Source: Micrococcaceae bacterium RIT 802 (GTDB taxonomy: Bacteria > Actinomycetota > Actinomycetes > Actinomycetales > Micrococcaceae). Taken from it: a DNA stretch of 64,000 bases. Numbering within the stretch: the stretch's first letter is position 1; each line of letters starts with the position of its first letter. The DNA is taken from assembly GCA_016892645.1 (NCBI GenBank), contig JAFEMX010000009.1, positions 112,987 to 176,986 on the forward strand. The letters are read 5' to 3'. The translations under genes were made by a program, and so were the position numbers. The notes beneath the pieces were generated by a model. The model ran no database searches. It saw only the letters and a program-made list of their open reading frames with translations, and was not told the origin of the DNA. Below are positions 9,611 to 19,746 of this stretch, piece after piece.

Positions 9611-9629
9611 TTCGTTCCTTAGCTAGAGG

Positions 9630-12600
9630 CTAGTTTCCGGTTGATCCCAGGCCGAGGAACCGGTCGAAGAAGGCCCCGAGTCTGGCGATGACGGTTTGTT
9701 TCTTCTCTCCGTGTCCACCGCTGGGGGCGAAGCGGGAGACCGGGGGGAGGAACTTGGTGATTGCGGTGCCGGTGGTGCGCAAGTGCCCGTCCCGGAAGGC
9801 GGCATCCATGAAGGAGCGTGTTTCTACTGGGCGCAGGTTCTCCTCGTCGATGATGGCCGCCAGCTCGTCTTCGCGTTTGGCGGCCATGAATTCGCGCCAT
9901 TCCCGATCCAGCTCGCCTTCCAGGGAGACGGAGTCGACGAAGGCCTCGATGAGGTCCTTCTTGTTGCGCAGGGTCGGGCTGGCGTCCACGGCACGGGTGA
10001 TTTCGGCCCGGATTTCCTTGTCATGTCCGTTGCTGCGTTCGTCCCGGTATTTCTGCACGAGCATCAGGATGTAGTCCACGTTGATCTCGACCTGTTTGAT
10101 CAGCTCGATCTCGAAGACGACATCGTCGTTGATCTTCTCCTTCTCCCCGGACCGGCCCTTGCGCAGTTCGGCATGCAGGTCCAGGTAGACGCTGCGGTAG
10201 TTCTGGTCCTGTCGAGCGGTGAGGATCTCGTTGCCGGTGAACTCGTCGAAAGAGGTCAGGATGTTCTGCAGGCGCAGGATGTGCCCGAACAGGGCGATGA
10301 ATTCCTTCTGCGCACCCTCCCCGACCGGCTGGACACCGGGGGTGAAGGAGCTAAGGAGTTCGGTGACCTTCTCGGCGTAGTCCTCGTAGTACTCCCGGTA
10401 GGGCTTGAGCAGCACCACGCCTTGGGCGTCCTTGTTCCCGAACAAGGCGATCGCGTCGTTCGTCTGGTCCTCGAGGTTGCGGAAGGAGACGATGTTTCCG
10501 TAGGTCTTCACGGAGTTCAGGATCCGGTTGGTGCGTGAGTAGGCCTGGATCAAGCCGTGGGAGCGCAGGTTCTTATCCACGAACAAGGTGTTCAGCGTGG
10601 TGGCGTCGAACCCGGTGAGGAACATGTTCACCACGATCACCAGGTCGATTTCCCGGTCCTTGAGCTTCAGCGACAGGTCCTTGTAGTAGTTCTCGAACTG
10701 GGTGCCACTGGTGTCGTAGGAGCGGCCGAACATGGTGTTGTAGTCGGTGATCGCCCCTTCCAGGAAGGTCCGGGAATCGGCGTCCAGGGAACTGGTGTCG
10801 AAGCCTTCCTCCACCAGGTCCCCGTCCTCGACGGGATCGTTGGCCCCGTAGGAGTAGATCAGCCCGACCTTCAGCCGGCGGTCGGGCGGCAGGTGGGCTT
10901 GTGCGGCCTGGAACTGCTGGTAGTAGGCGCGGGCAGCTGCGATGGAGGCGGTGGCGAACAGGGCGTTGAACCCACGGACCCGTTTATCCCCCAACTTATA
11001 GCCTTCGGTGCGCTTGGTCTTCTGATCGAAATGCTCCAACACGTAGCCGGTGATCTGTTCGATCCGTCGCGGGGCCAACAAAGCGGCCTCGGTGTCGATC
11101 GCGGAGACCTGCTTATCAGCCACCGTGCCGACCCGCATCGTATCGACGTAGTCGATGCGAAAGGGCAGCACGTTCCTATCGGTGATGGCATCGACGATCG
11201 TGTAGGTGTGCAGTTTCTCCCCGAAGGCCTGCTCAGTCGTCCTGAGGTGGGGGTTGCCGCCGCTGCCGGAGTTCTCGGCGAAGATCGGTGTGCCGGTGAA
11301 CCCGAAGAGGTTGTACCTTTTGAAGGCCTTCGTGATCGCGGTGTGCATGTCACCGAACTGGGAGCGGTGACACTCATCGAAGATGATCGCCACATGCCCC
11401 GAGTAGATCGCATGGCCCTTGTTCGCGGTAATGAACGTGGCCAGCTTCTGGATTGTGGTGATGATGATCCGGGCGCCCGGGTCCTCGAGCTGCTGCTTGA
11501 GGACCGCCGTGGAATTATTCGAGTTCGCCGCACCCTTTTCGAAACGGTCGTATTCGCGCATGGTCTGGTGGTCCAGGTCCTTGCGGTCCACGACGAACAA
11601 CACCTTGTCCACGCTGGGCAGTTTCGAGGCGCTCTGGGCGGCCTTGAACGAGGTCAATGTCTTTCCCGAGCCGGTGGTGTGCCAGATGTATCCGCCGGCG
11701 GCCAGGGTGCCGAGTTGCTTGTAGTTGGTGGAGATCTCGATCTTCTGCAGGATCCGCTCGGTCGCGACGATCTGGTACGGGCGCATCACCAGTAGCATCC
11801 GGTCCGCGGTGAGCACGCAGTAGCGGGTCAGGATGTTCAGCAGCGCGTGTTTGGAGAAGAATGTCTTGGCGAACGCCGGAAGATCGGTGATCGGCTTGTT
11901 CTGGGCGTCCGCCCACCAGGAAGTGAACTCAAAACTGTTCGAGGTCTTGCGGGAACGCTTTGATGCTGCCGCCTCGTTGAGGTGTTCGCGGCGGGTGGTG
12001 TTGGAGTAGTACTTCGTCAGGGTCCCGTTGGAGATCACGAACAGCTGCACGTACTCGAAGAGGCCGGAGCCGGCCCAGAAGCTATCGCGCTGGTACCGGT
12101 CGATCTGGTTGAACGCCTCACGGATATCCACACCGCGGCGTTTGAGCTCGATATGGACCATGGGTAGCCCGTTGACCAGGACGGTGACGTCGTACCGGTT
12201 CGCGTACCGGGCCCCGTCGGCGCCTTGGGGTGTTTCGTATTGGTTGATGACCTGGAGTCGGTTGTTGTGGATGTTCTGCTTATCGATCAGCAGGACGTTC
12301 TTCACCGACCCGTCATCCCGTTTGAGAAGCTGGACGTGGTCCTCCTGGACCCGGACCGTTTTTTCCGCGATCCCGTCATTCGCCCCGGCGACCCGTTCGG
12401 TGAAGAACTGGTCCCACTCAGCATCGGAGAACGTGATGCCATTGAGGGCCTCGAGTTGGGTACGCAGGTTCGCGACGAGCTGTTGCTCGGAGGTGATGGG
12501 CAGGTACTGGTAGGCCTGCACCTGGAGGAGTCGGATGAGCTCGTTCTCGAGTTCGGCTTCGGACTGGTACGCGGTGTCGGTGTTGGTGTCGGGGATGTAT

Positions 12601-12668
12601 TCGGCGACGACGGTGCTCTCATTCGAGACAGCGATAGGCTCATACTTCCGCACAGTCATTTCGTTCAT
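9630..12668 (-). CDS. hsdR: type I restriction endonuclease subunit R
   Basis: Translocase/nuclease subunit of a type I restriction-modification enzyme (1012 residues). In order: a PD-(D/E)xK nuclease domain near the N-terminus (YDVTVLVNGLPMVHIELKRR, about 150-180), SF2 helicase motif I TTGSGKT near 334, motif II DECHRSQFG near 431, motif III-like GFTGTPIF, then the second RecA fold and a C-terminal helical domain that contacts HsdM. It overlaps hsdS by four bases (ATGA), showing translational coupling. All expected motifs are intact, so the nuclease should be active on unmodified target DNA. Confidence 0.96.
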   Translation of the reverse strand: MNEMTVRKYEPIAVSNESTVVAEYIPDTNTDTAYQSEAELENELIRLLQVQAYQYLPITSEQQLVANLRTQLEALNGITFSDAEWDQFFTERVAGANDGIAEKTVRVQEDHVQLLKRDDGSVKNVLLIDKQNIHNNRLQVINQYETPQGADGARYANRYDVTVLVNGLPMVHIELKRRGVDIREAFNQIDRYQRDSFWAGSGLFEYVQLFVISNGTLTKYYSNTTRREHLNEAAASKRSRKTSNSFEFTSWWADAQNKPITDLPAFAKTFFSKHALLNILTRYCVLTADRMLLVMRPYQIVATERILQKIEISTNYKQLGTLAAGGYIWHTTGSGKTLTSFKAAQSASKLPSVDKVLFVVDRKDLDHQTMREYDRFEKGAANSNNSTAVLKQQLEDPGARIIITTIQKLATFITANKGHAIYSGHVAIIFDECHRSQFGDMHTAITKAFKRYNLFGFTGTPIFAENSGSGGNPHLRTTEQAFGEKLHTYTIVDAITDRNVLPFRIDYVDTMRVGTVADKQVSAIDTEAALLAPRRIEQITGYVLEHFDQKTKRTEGYKLGDKRVRGFNALFATASIAAARAYYQQFQAAQAHLPPDRRLKVGLIYSYGANDPVEDGDLVEEGFDTSSLDADSRTFLEGAITDYNTMFGRSYDTSGTQFENYYKDLSLKLKDREIDLVIVVNMFLTGFDATTLNTLFVDKNLRSHGLIQAYSRTNRILNSVKTYGNIVSFRNLEDQTNDAIALFGNKDAQGVVLLKPYREYYEDYAEKVTELLSSFTPGVQPVGEGAQKEFIALFGHILRLQNILTSFDEFTGNEILTARQDQNYRSVYLDLHAELRKGRSGEKEKINDDVVFEIELIKQVEINVDYILMLVQKYRDERSNGHDKEIRAEITRAVDASPTLRNKKDLIEAFVDSVSLEGELDREWREFMAAKREDELAAIIDEENLRPVETRSFMDAAFRDGHLRTTGTAITKFLPPVSRFAPSGGHGEKKQTVIARLGAFFDRFLGLGSTGN

Positions 12669-13891
12669 GCCGGGGCCTCCTCGAACGTCAACAACCGGTC
12701 CCGGTAGTACTCATACTGCTTACGGCGAGCAGTCAGCTCAGCAGGAAGACCCACACTGAGGTCATTTAAGAAAGCATCGAATTTGTCGAGGACGGCAACA
12801 ATCCGTTCCTGTTCAGGGAGACTCAGGACAGGGATCAGAATTTTCGCCAGGCTAGGCCCAGCAAGACGCTTGACCTTCGCACGAGCGACATATTTGTTCT
12901 TTTGGCTATGAAACTCTTCTGTTTGCAGGTAATAAGAGACGAATTTTGGATTCAGATTGCCACGGAACAAAAACGTATCGTCGTGGATCGCAACTCGGTC
13001 GTGACCTAGCCACGCAACGGCTTTACCGACATCCTCGACGGTCTCCCCAACAGCGGCAATCACGACGTCTCCTTGTTCTGCGAAACAAAGCCGATCGGCC
13101 ATTTCTTCGCGAACATGCGAGATCGTTGACGACGTTGCGACTCCATAATGTGTGTAGATCTCGCCATAATGGATGCTTGGAATTCCGTCCGGCACGATGT
13201 CTGCTTTCGTGAACCGCCTGCCGCGAATAAATTTCCCTAGCTGGCCCATTGGAATCTGTCGGCACTCATCGGCAGCAGAGGTCAATAATGATTCTCGATA
13301 AAATGCGTATTGTTGGCGGCGTGCTTCCAGTTCTGCTTCTAGCTTTGTCTCCAAGAGAGTGAACTCGTCCAAGATCCGCACGATCTCCCGCTGCACCTCA
13401 AGAGGCGGAACCGGGAAACGGAACTTTTTGAAGCCGCTCATGTCCACCGATGCGAAACTAGAGGTCGTCGTATTGTTTCTGCACCATTCATCAAGGACGA
13501 ACCCGTAGTAGTAGGCGAACTTCATATCGAGGAGATCCACGTATTTGGGTTTGAGCGCAAGCGAGGTGAATCTCTGGTTTGATAAGTGGCGAACTGTCAC
13601 GAGGGCGTGCTCGCCAATCGTTGCCGAGGTTGCCACGAGTATCGAATTTGCTGGGAATAACCGCCCATTTTTGACTGCTATCTCCGGGATACGCTGGATG
13701 GCAAAGTTTAGTACGCCGCCATTTTCCCGAAGGTCTTCCATCCGAAACCAGGGAACTGTTCCGTCAGTCCATAATGAAGCGTTGGACTTTGCAGGCGTGT
13801 ACCCGTTACGGGTTTCGAAGAGCTCCTGTAGTTCGAAGTATTTGATGCCTTCTGGAGCGAGTGCCGCCATCAGGTCATTGACGCGGCTCAC
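12665..13891 (-). CDS. hsdS: type I restriction-modification specificity subunit S
   Basis: DNA-recognition subunit of 408 residues. Two target-recognition domains are present, each followed by the conserved central/C-terminal helix region: PVPPLEVQREIVRILDEFT with EARRQQYAFYRE in the middle, and VLSLPEQERIVAVLDKF with ARRKQYEYYRD at the end. This gives the two-half organisation for a bipartite target. It overlaps hsdM and hsdR by four bases on each side. The target sequence cannot be read from the protein. No internal stop or frameshift is seen. Confidence 0.95.
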   Translation of the reverse strand: MSRVNDLMAALAPEGIKYFELQELFETRNGYTPAKSNASLWTDGTVPWFRMEDLRENGGVLNFAIQRIPEIAVKNGRLFPANSILVATSATIGEHALVTVRHLSNQRFTSLALKPKYVDLLDMKFAYYYGFVLDEWCRNNTTTSSFASVDMSGFKKFRFPVPPLEVQREIVRILDEFTLLETKLEAELEARRQQYAFYRESLLTSAADECRQIPMGQLGKFIRGRRFTKADIVPDGIPSIHYGEIYTHYGVATSSTISHVREEMADRLCFAEQGDVVIAAVGETVEDVGKAVAWLGHDRVAIHDDTFLFRGNLNPKFVSYYLQTEEFHSQKNKYVARAKVKRLAGPSLAKILIPVLSLPEQERIVAVLDKFDAFLNDLSVGLPAELTARRKQYEYYRDRLLTFEEAPA

Positions 13892-15456
13892 TTGCTGCCT
13901 TCCAGATCGGCGACGATCTCATCAATCGAGATGCGGAGTTCCTGTTGGCGAGTGACGATGCGGGCGATTTCTGCGTTGAGTTCGGTGATGTCGATGATTT
14001 CGCGGGTGTCTTTGGCCGCGACATATGAGGAGACAGCGATGTTGTAATCGTTGGCGGCGATCTCTTCGTTGGGAATGAGGGTGGCGAAGTACTCGGCCCC
14101 CTCGCGCTTGGTGAAGGCCTCGAGGATGGTTTGCTGGTGGGCTTCGGTGAGCTTGTTCTTGTTGCCATTGCGGGTGAACTCGGCAGAGGCGTCGATGAAG
14201 AGCACGGCGTTGTCGTTCTTGGACTTCTTGAGCACGATGATGCAAGTCGCAATCGTCGTTCCGAAAAACAGATCCGGGGGAAGCTGGATGACGGCATCGA
14301 CGTAGTTATTGTCGATGAGGTATTTGCGGATCTTCCGCTCCGCACCACCACGGTAAAGCACCCCGGGGAATTCGACGATGGCTGCGGTTCCGTTCACGGC
14401 CAGCCAGGACAGGATGTGCATCGTGAACGCGAGGTCGGCCTTGGACTTCGGCGCCAGGACACCGGCCGGAGCGAAGCGGGGGTCGTTGATCAGCAGCGGG
14501 TTCGCGTCCCCGTCCCATTTGATGGAGTAGGGCGGGTTGGAGACGATGGCCTCGAAGGGTTCCTCGTCCCAGTGCGCCGGGTCGGTGAGGGTGTCGCCGT
14601 GGGCAAGGTTGAAGTTCTCGTAGTTGACGTCGTGCAGGAACATGTTGATGCGCGCGAGGTTGTAGGTGGTGAGATTGATTTCCTGCCCGAAGAACCCGTC
14701 TCCGAGGTTTTCCTTGCCGAGGATCTTCGCGAACTTCAGCAGCAGGGAACCGGAGCCGACGGCGGGGTCGTAGACCTTGTTGACCTTGGTTTTGCCGACG
14801 ACGGTGATGCGGGCGAGGAGTTCGGAGACTTCCTGGGGCGTGTAGTACTCGCCCCCGGATTTTCCGGCCGATGAGGCATACATCTGCATGAGGTACTCAT
14901 ATGCATCCCCGAACAGGTCGATCGTGTTGTCCTCGAAGTTCCCCAAGGGCAGGTCCCCGATGGCGTCGAGGAGCTTGACGAGTTTCGCGTTGCGCTTGGC
15001 GACCGTGCCGCCGAGCTTGGAACTGTTGATGTCCAGGTCGTCGAACAGGCCCTTGAGGTCGTCCTCGCTGCCGCTGCCGAGGGCGGATCCTTCGATGTTC
15101 TTGAAGACCCGCGCCAGGGTTTCGTTCAGGTTCTCATCCAGCGGTGCCCGTTTGCGTACGTTGGGGAAGAGCTCGGAGGGCAGGATGTAGAAGCCCTTCT
15201 CCGCGACGGTTTCGGTGCGCCCAAATTCTGCTTGCTCGTCAGGGAGGTTGGCGTAGTTGAAGTCGGGGTCGCCGGCTTCGTGTTCGCTTTTGTTGATATA
15301 TGCGGTGAGGTTTTCGGAGATGTACCGGTAGAAAAGCATGCCCAAGACATAGCTTTTGAAATCCCACCCGTCGACCGATCCACGCAGGTCGTTCGCAATG
15401 CGCCAGATGGTCTTATGCAGTTCCGCGCGCTGAGCTTCTTTGGTGGTGGGGGCCAT
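13888..15456 (-). CDS. hsdM: type I restriction-modification DNA adenine methylase subunit M
   Basis: N6-adenine methyltransferase of 522 residues, normal length for HsdM. The N-terminal helical domain (IWRIANDLRGSVDGWDFKSYVLGMLFYR) is followed by the SAM-binding motif DPAVGSGSLLLKF near residue 230 and the catalytic motif NPPYS near 305. The start is supported by AGGAG seven bases upstream of the ATG. It is the first gene of the hsdM-hsdS-hsdR-(9002..9610) operon, so modification is made before restriction. Confidence 0.96.
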   Translation of the reverse strand: MAPTTKEAQRAELHKTIWRIANDLRGSVDGWDFKSYVLGMLFYRYISENLTAYINKSEHEAGDPDFNYANLPDEQAEFGRTETVAEKGFYILPSELFPNVRKRAPLDENLNETLARVFKNIEGSALGSGSEDDLKGLFDDLDINSSKLGGTVAKRNAKLVKLLDAIGDLPLGNFEDNTIDLFGDAYEYLMQMYASSAGKSGGEYYTPQEVSELLARITVVGKTKVNKVYDPAVGSGSLLLKFAKILGKENLGDGFFGQEINLTTYNLARINMFLHDVNYENFNLAHGDTLTDPAHWDEEPFEAIVSNPPYSIKWDGDANPLLINDPRFAPAGVLAPKSKADLAFTMHILSWLAVNGTAAIVEFPGVLYRGGAERKIRKYLIDNNYVDAVIQLPPDLFFGTTIATCIIVLKKSKNDNAVLFIDASAEFTRNGNKNKLTEAHQQTILEAFTKREGAEYFATLIPNEEIAANDYNIAVSSYVAAKDTREIIDITELNAEIARIVTRQQELRISIDEIVADLEGSK

Positions 15457-16277
15457 ATCTCTTCTCCTGCGCCACGAGGCGCCAACATATTCTTCTCAAG
15501 TCCAGCCCTTAGGATATCCGCGGGTGCTGCCGACCGAGGGAGGTAGGCGCACCAGCACGGTCGGTATGGTTCCCTCCGCCTTGGAAGAAGTTGTTGTGGC
15601 CGGATCCCCGGTTGTGGTGTAACGCTGACCGCTGCCAACTACACATTCGAAAGGGTGCGGGTCTTCTCGAGAAACGTTCCTTTTTTGAGACGCCCTGGCC
15701 CATCGATTCGGCGACGACAGGCGGCGCCGCCGAGCGGCCTGTAACCACAACGCTTTTCGGCCCTGCGGATCCGACGCGCCTCGTCTCATTACGTGGCTCA
15801 CTCGATATCGTCTCAACCACACAGGATGATTGGATATTTGAGAAAGAGGCGCGGATGGCAAGTCTGGGATATGCGCGGGTCAGCGCCTCGTGTAGAACAC
15901 AGGCCTCCAGCCCCTGGCACTCAAGGCGACAAGACTCCGGGAGGTCTCCATCTACGGAATTCGGTGGCAGAGCCAGAAGCAGGGGCGGGATGGCATCGGG
16001 CAGGGCGGTGGGGGCGCGTGGTTCAGCAGAGCGTTGACGCACCTTATGTGCGCGGGGGCGAAACACATCTTTGCAGCTGGCCAGCCTGTATACGTCCAGT
16101 GTGGCTCTCTAGATGACTAACCTGCCAAAACCTATTGGCGCCGGCGTCGTGTCCCGCAGTAGATTCGGGATTAGTTAGAGAAGATCTTCTCGGGGCGTTT
16201 GCACACGGGTCCCACTGCCCTGTCTTGCAGCTGACTTGGGTTTTTTAGTTTCGGAGACTGCTACAAGAAGGAGCATC
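15457..16277. other. long spacer between hsdM and gajA, with a resolvase relic inside
   Basis: About 820 bases without an intact gene. It contains the divergent promoters of the hsd operon and of the Gabija pair, and the resolvase relic listed separately. Other open frames across it show no family resemblance and no ribosome-binding site. Confidence 0.5.
15855..15962 (+). pseudogene. remnant of a serine resolvase/invertase N-terminus
   Basis: From the ATG at 15855 the reading MASLGYARVSAS matches the N-terminus of small serine recombinases, including the catalytic serine context ARVS. After that the frame is lost, but another frame continues with NTGLQPLALKATRLREVSIYG, which resembles the following NLxLQLDALKAAG segment of the family. 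The gene is therefore a short frameshifted relic. A GAGG stretch a few bases before the ATG could be its old ribosome-binding site. It suggests that a mobile element once lay between the type I system and Gabija. Confidence 0.5.
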
Positions 16278-17906
16278 GTGCGACTTAAAAAGATTAAGGT
16301 TGCGAATCACAGCCGGTTGCAAGATTTCGAGCTTGAGGTTCGTGACCATCTCGTCTTGGTTGGCTCCAACGATGTGGGGAAATCTTCGCTGCTCCGGTGT
16401 CTCGACCTGTTACTCGGTTCTTCGGCTGCTCAGCTATACAACCGACTCGAACCCGATGATTTTCGCGATACTGAACTTCCACTTCAAATAGAAGCGACGT
16501 TAGAAACATTCACGCCGTTAGAGAAGGCCGCGTTCCCAGACGAAATACATGTTGAGGGCCAGGGTTCCGAGCTGAAGCTCAACCTTCAGCTAGAAGCCAC
16601 CCTCGATAATGGGGAGAACCTGGAAATTCGTCGTATAGCCGGAAACTCGACGGGGCGACAACTTTCACGAGATCAACTCGTCGTTCTTGGGTGGAAGTCG
16701 GTGGGAGCTTTACAGAGCGCGTCGCGCGACTTTCGTGAGGATCGAAATTCTGTGCTCAAAGAAATACTGAGTGCCGTTGAGCTTGGCGAAGAGGCGGAAA
16801 GTTTGGGCGAACTCGCGGAGCAGTTCCAAGCGGGTCTTACTTCCTCAAAGGTCCTGGCCGGGATTAGGAACGACCTGGCAGTGCAGTTGTCCAAGGCGGT
16901 GCCGGTGCCGATATCGGCTAACGAACTGAGCTTTGTCACCAATGCACGGGCGGCTGATGACTTACTCGCTGAAGTTCAACTGCGAGTCAATCGGGATGGG
17001 CGCGAGCATAGTCTCGCCGAGCAATCTGACGGTGCTCGAGCCCTTATCGCGTTGGCCTTGTATGACTTGGTCAGTTCCTCTGCCAATATCGTTGCCATCG
17101 ATGAGCCAGAGATCCACTTGCACCCCACAAGTCAGCGGAGTCTTGCCAAACTACTCAAGCGTGGGGATAACCAGAAGATCCTGGCGACGCATTCTCCCGA
17201 CATTGTCGGTGCCTTTGCTCCTGAAGACATCGTGGTTGTTCGAAAGGGAGGACAGATAGCTCAACCGCGCATCGGTTTCTTAGATGCCGAAGCCAAGCTT
17301 ATGGTGCATTGGTGGGTAAAGGACAAGCTCGAACCGCTGACTTCAGCTGTTGTGATCCTTGTTGAAGGAGCATCTGATCGCATCCTTGTTGAACGTGTGG
17401 CAGAGCTACTGAACAAGGACTTAGACCGGCTGGGTGTCTCTCTGATGGAGATGGACGGTTCGGGAGATGTTAAGTACATACGAGCCCTGTTCGGTCCTAG
17501 TGGATTCGAAATTCCCACTCGTGTCCTAATCGATCGCGACGCCGTTTCAAAAGCTGCTCCCGAATTTGGGGTTGCCGCCGAGGCGTTGGAAGACGATGGA
17601 GCGCTAGAAGCAAAAGGCGTTTTTGTTTCGCAATGCGATCTAGAAGATGAATATGTTGCAGCGGTTGGGGCGGAGCGCATGTGGCAGGTCATCGAAGGGA
17701 GTTCCCTTTTCTCAAATAACGAGAGGGCATTGTGCGTTGCTACTGATCAGGACCAGCAACGATCGAATGCAGACATCGCAGCATTCTGCCGACACAAGAA
17801 ACGAAAAATCAGGTCCGCCATTATGGTCGTCGATATTCTCACCGTGGAGGAAGCCTCGAAAATTGCTTCTGTCGTTCGCCTATTGGAATCGCTGAATAAG
17901 GCATGA
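16278..17906 (+). CDS. gajA: Gabija protein GajA: OLD-family ATPase/TOPRIM endonuclease
   Basis: GajA-type defence nuclease (542 residues). The N-terminal ABC-type ATPase has a Walker A GSNDVGKSS near residue 30 and Walker B IVAIDEPEIHLHP near 275; the C-terminal TOPRIM nuclease has VILVEGASDR near 360 and LIDRDAV near 418. I choose the GTG at 16278 because AAGGAG ends four bases before it and the protein then starts with the family-typical RLKKIKVAN; the ATG at 16236 has no such support. It overlaps the next gene, a UvrD-like helicase, by four bases, the classical gajA-gajB arrangement. Known Gabija systems sense nucleotide depletion and nick phage DNA; that role here is by homology. Confidence 0.9.
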   Translation: MRLKKIKVANHSRLQDFELEVRDHLVLVGSNDVGKSSLLRCLDLLLGSSAAQLYNRLEPDDFRDTELPLQIEATLETFTPLEKAAFPDEIHVEGQGSELKLNLQLEATLDNGENLEIRRIAGNSTGRQLSRDQLVVLGWKSVGALQSASRDFREDRNSVLKEILSAVELGEEAESLGELAEQFQAGLTSSKVLAGIRNDLAVQLSKAVPVPISANELSFVTNARAADDLLAEVQLRVNRDGREHSLAEQSDGARALIALALYDLVSSSANIVAIDEPEIHLHPTSQRSLAKLLKRGDNQKILATHSPDIVGAFAPEDIVVVRKGGQIAQPRIGFLDAEAKLMVHWWVKDKLEPLTSAVVILVEGASDRILVERVAELLNKDLDRLGVSLMEMDGSGDVKYIRALFGPSGFEIPTRVLIDRDAVSKAAPEFGVAAEALEDDGALEAKGVFVSQCDLEDEYVAAVGAERMWQVIEGSSLFSNNERALCVATDQDQQRSNADIAAFCRHKKRKIRSAIMVVDILTVEEASKIASVVRLLESLNKA

Positions 17907-19603
17907 AATTACAGAGGGAACCAACCGCCCGCCAGCTTGAGATACGTGATGCGCCGGAGCTGGGCTTGCTCGTGACTGCGCCAGCGGGCTGCGGAAAGAC
18001 CGAAGCTCTCGCGCTTCGGATCAAGGGGCTAATCGAACAGGGAAAGGTGTCCTACCCGCGGCGTCTACTGGTGCTTACGTTTACCAACAGGGCAAAAGAG
18101 AACATTCAAGAACGCCTGCGAGAGCATGTCGATGAACGGAGCATTCGCGAATACGTCACAGTACATAATTTCCACGGCCTCTCGGCTCGCATTATCCGCG
18201 CGCATGGAAACGTTATCGGCATCGGCGAGGAATGGCAGCTTCCTCTCTCCGATTGGGTAGGCGAAGAATGCAGAAAGCTGCGGCTCAACTGGAAGCAATC
18301 TAATTTGATCAGAGCCAATCTTCAACATGTGAAACTAGCCACCATCACCGATGAGGAAGTCAGGAGTGCCCTGGTACAGGTCAACCATCCGACGACCAGC
18401 CGGATAGAGCAGAAGCGGACCTCCGAAAAGATTCTCACCTACGAAGATCTACCTCGGCTCGCAGACCTGATTCTTCAAAATGATCACGTGGCGGAACTCT
18501 ATCGGGAGCACTTTTGCGGTCTCGTCGTTGACGAATTTCAAGATCTAACGCCGCAACAACTCAGGATTGTTCAACGCATCGGATGGCGGCGAACGACGTA
18601 TGCGGGAGACCTAGCGCAGGGAATTTACTCTTTCGCTGGTGCAGACCCTGAAGTCGTATTGAACGGAATCTCGCGGGAAATACAGCGAACGATTACCTTC
18701 GCTGAATCCCACCGTTCATCCCCCTCTGTTTTAAACCTCGTGAACGCAATGATTCCCTGGACAGGCGGCGTTGAACTTGCGCCTGCCGCGGGCAAACTGT
18801 GGCCGGGCGATGGACTCGCTACGTATAAGGAATTCGATCGACAAGCGGATGAGGCGGATTGGGTTATTTCCTTCTGTCGGGCTCTTCTGAAACGCGCCCC
18901 GAATCAACGAGTAGGCGTGTTGTCCAGAACCAAGAAGCGACGTGAGGTACTCGACAACAGGCTCGAAGAAGGCGCCGATCTCAGCTGGCATCGCTGGGAT
19001 GATCCGGTCTTCGATTCGTCGACTGCGCCGGTGATGCGGGGCCTCTTGGGAAGACTTCGGGTATCAGAATACTCGAATGCTGACGAACCAATTTCATATT
19101 TAGCTTCGTTGATCCACGTCAAGGAACCGCACGATCCGTCAACTTTGGAATTGGTTCAGGCTGGCCTTGAGTGGATTGCCGATCTGCTTCAGGAAGGCAC
19201 TCCCGTTGAAGCGATTCGGCAACGTATCCGTTTCGGAGACGGTGAAACGCTACTGACGGTTCCGGGTGTCCATTTACTCACCGGTCATACCGGTAAAGGA
19301 CAGCAATTCGATTGGGTCGTGGTCTTGGGGCTGGAAGAGGGCTCCATCCCAGCCTTTCAAGCCGAATCAGACGAGGCTATCACCGAGGAAGCTCGCATTC
19401 TTTCAGTCATGATGTCGCGTGCGCGCCACGGGGTTATCACTACCAGAACAGAGGTGACCCTAAAGCCGTGGGGTGATGAAGTCGAGGTGCTTCCATCCCG
19501 GTTCATACAGAACCTTGAGTGTGCAGAGCACTATGTGAAGTGGGAGGATGCCAAAATATGGCTGAATGGAGCTGACTGGGAGGCGATCCAGAGCATGAGC
19601 TGA
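17903..19603 (+). CDS. gajB: Gabija protein GajB: UvrD/Rep-like SF1 helicase
   Basis: Superfamily 1A helicase of 566 residues, the partner of GajA. Motif I APAGCGKTEA (about 26-35), motif Ia LTFTNRAKENIQERL, motif II VVDEFQDLTPQQ near 210, motif III YAGDLAQGIYSFAGADP, motif IV-like FAESHRSSPSVLNLVN, and motifs V/VI LTGHTGKGQQFDWVVVLG and SVMMSRARHGV near 503. All helicase motifs look intact. It is a little longer than the first described GajB (about 500 residues). ATGA overlap with gajA indicates coupled translation and a fixed stoichiometry. Base composition is clearly lower in GC than the flanking chromosome. Confidence 0.9.
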   Translation: MKLQREPTARQLEIRDAPELGLLVTAPAGCGKTEALALRIKGLIEQGKVSYPRRLLVLTFTNRAKENIQERLREHVDERSIREYVTVHNFHGLSARIIRAHGNVIGIGEEWQLPLSDWVGEECRKLRLNWKQSNLIRANLQHVKLATITDEEVRSALVQVNHPTTSRIEQKRTSEKILTYEDLPRLADLILQNDHVAELYREHFCGLVVDEFQDLTPQQLRIVQRIGWRRTTYAGDLAQGIYSFAGADPEVVLNGISREIQRTITFAESHRSSPSVLNLVNAMIPWTGGVELAPAAGKLWPGDGLATYKEFDRQADEADWVISFCRALLKRAPNQRVGVLSRTKKRREVLDNRLEEGADLSWHRWDDPVFDSSTAPVMRGLLGRLRVSEYSNADEPISYLASLIHVKEPHDPSTLELVQAGLEWIADLLQEGTPVEAIRQRIRFGDGETLLTVPGVHLLTGHTGKGQQFDWVVVLGLEEGSIPAFQAESDEAITEEARILSVMMSRARHGVITTRTEVTLKPWGDEVEVLPSRFIQNLECAEHYVKWEDAKIWLNGADWEAIQSMS

Positions 19604-19746
19604 CGTGCTGGCCGTCTCCTGGCCCAGGTCGAGCCGGTTCACCAGAAATCATATTTGGGGTCAGACAACAGACTGAGGGTAAAAAACCTGCTCCCACCCA
19701 AGGCGTCTGTTTGCACTCCCATCAAGGGTGTTGCTGAAGGGATACC

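Noticed and set aside
15591..16066. open frames on both strands between hsdM and gajA
   Set aside because: Low-complexity, no start signals, no family resemblance; only the short resolvase-like stretch at 15855 is supportable.
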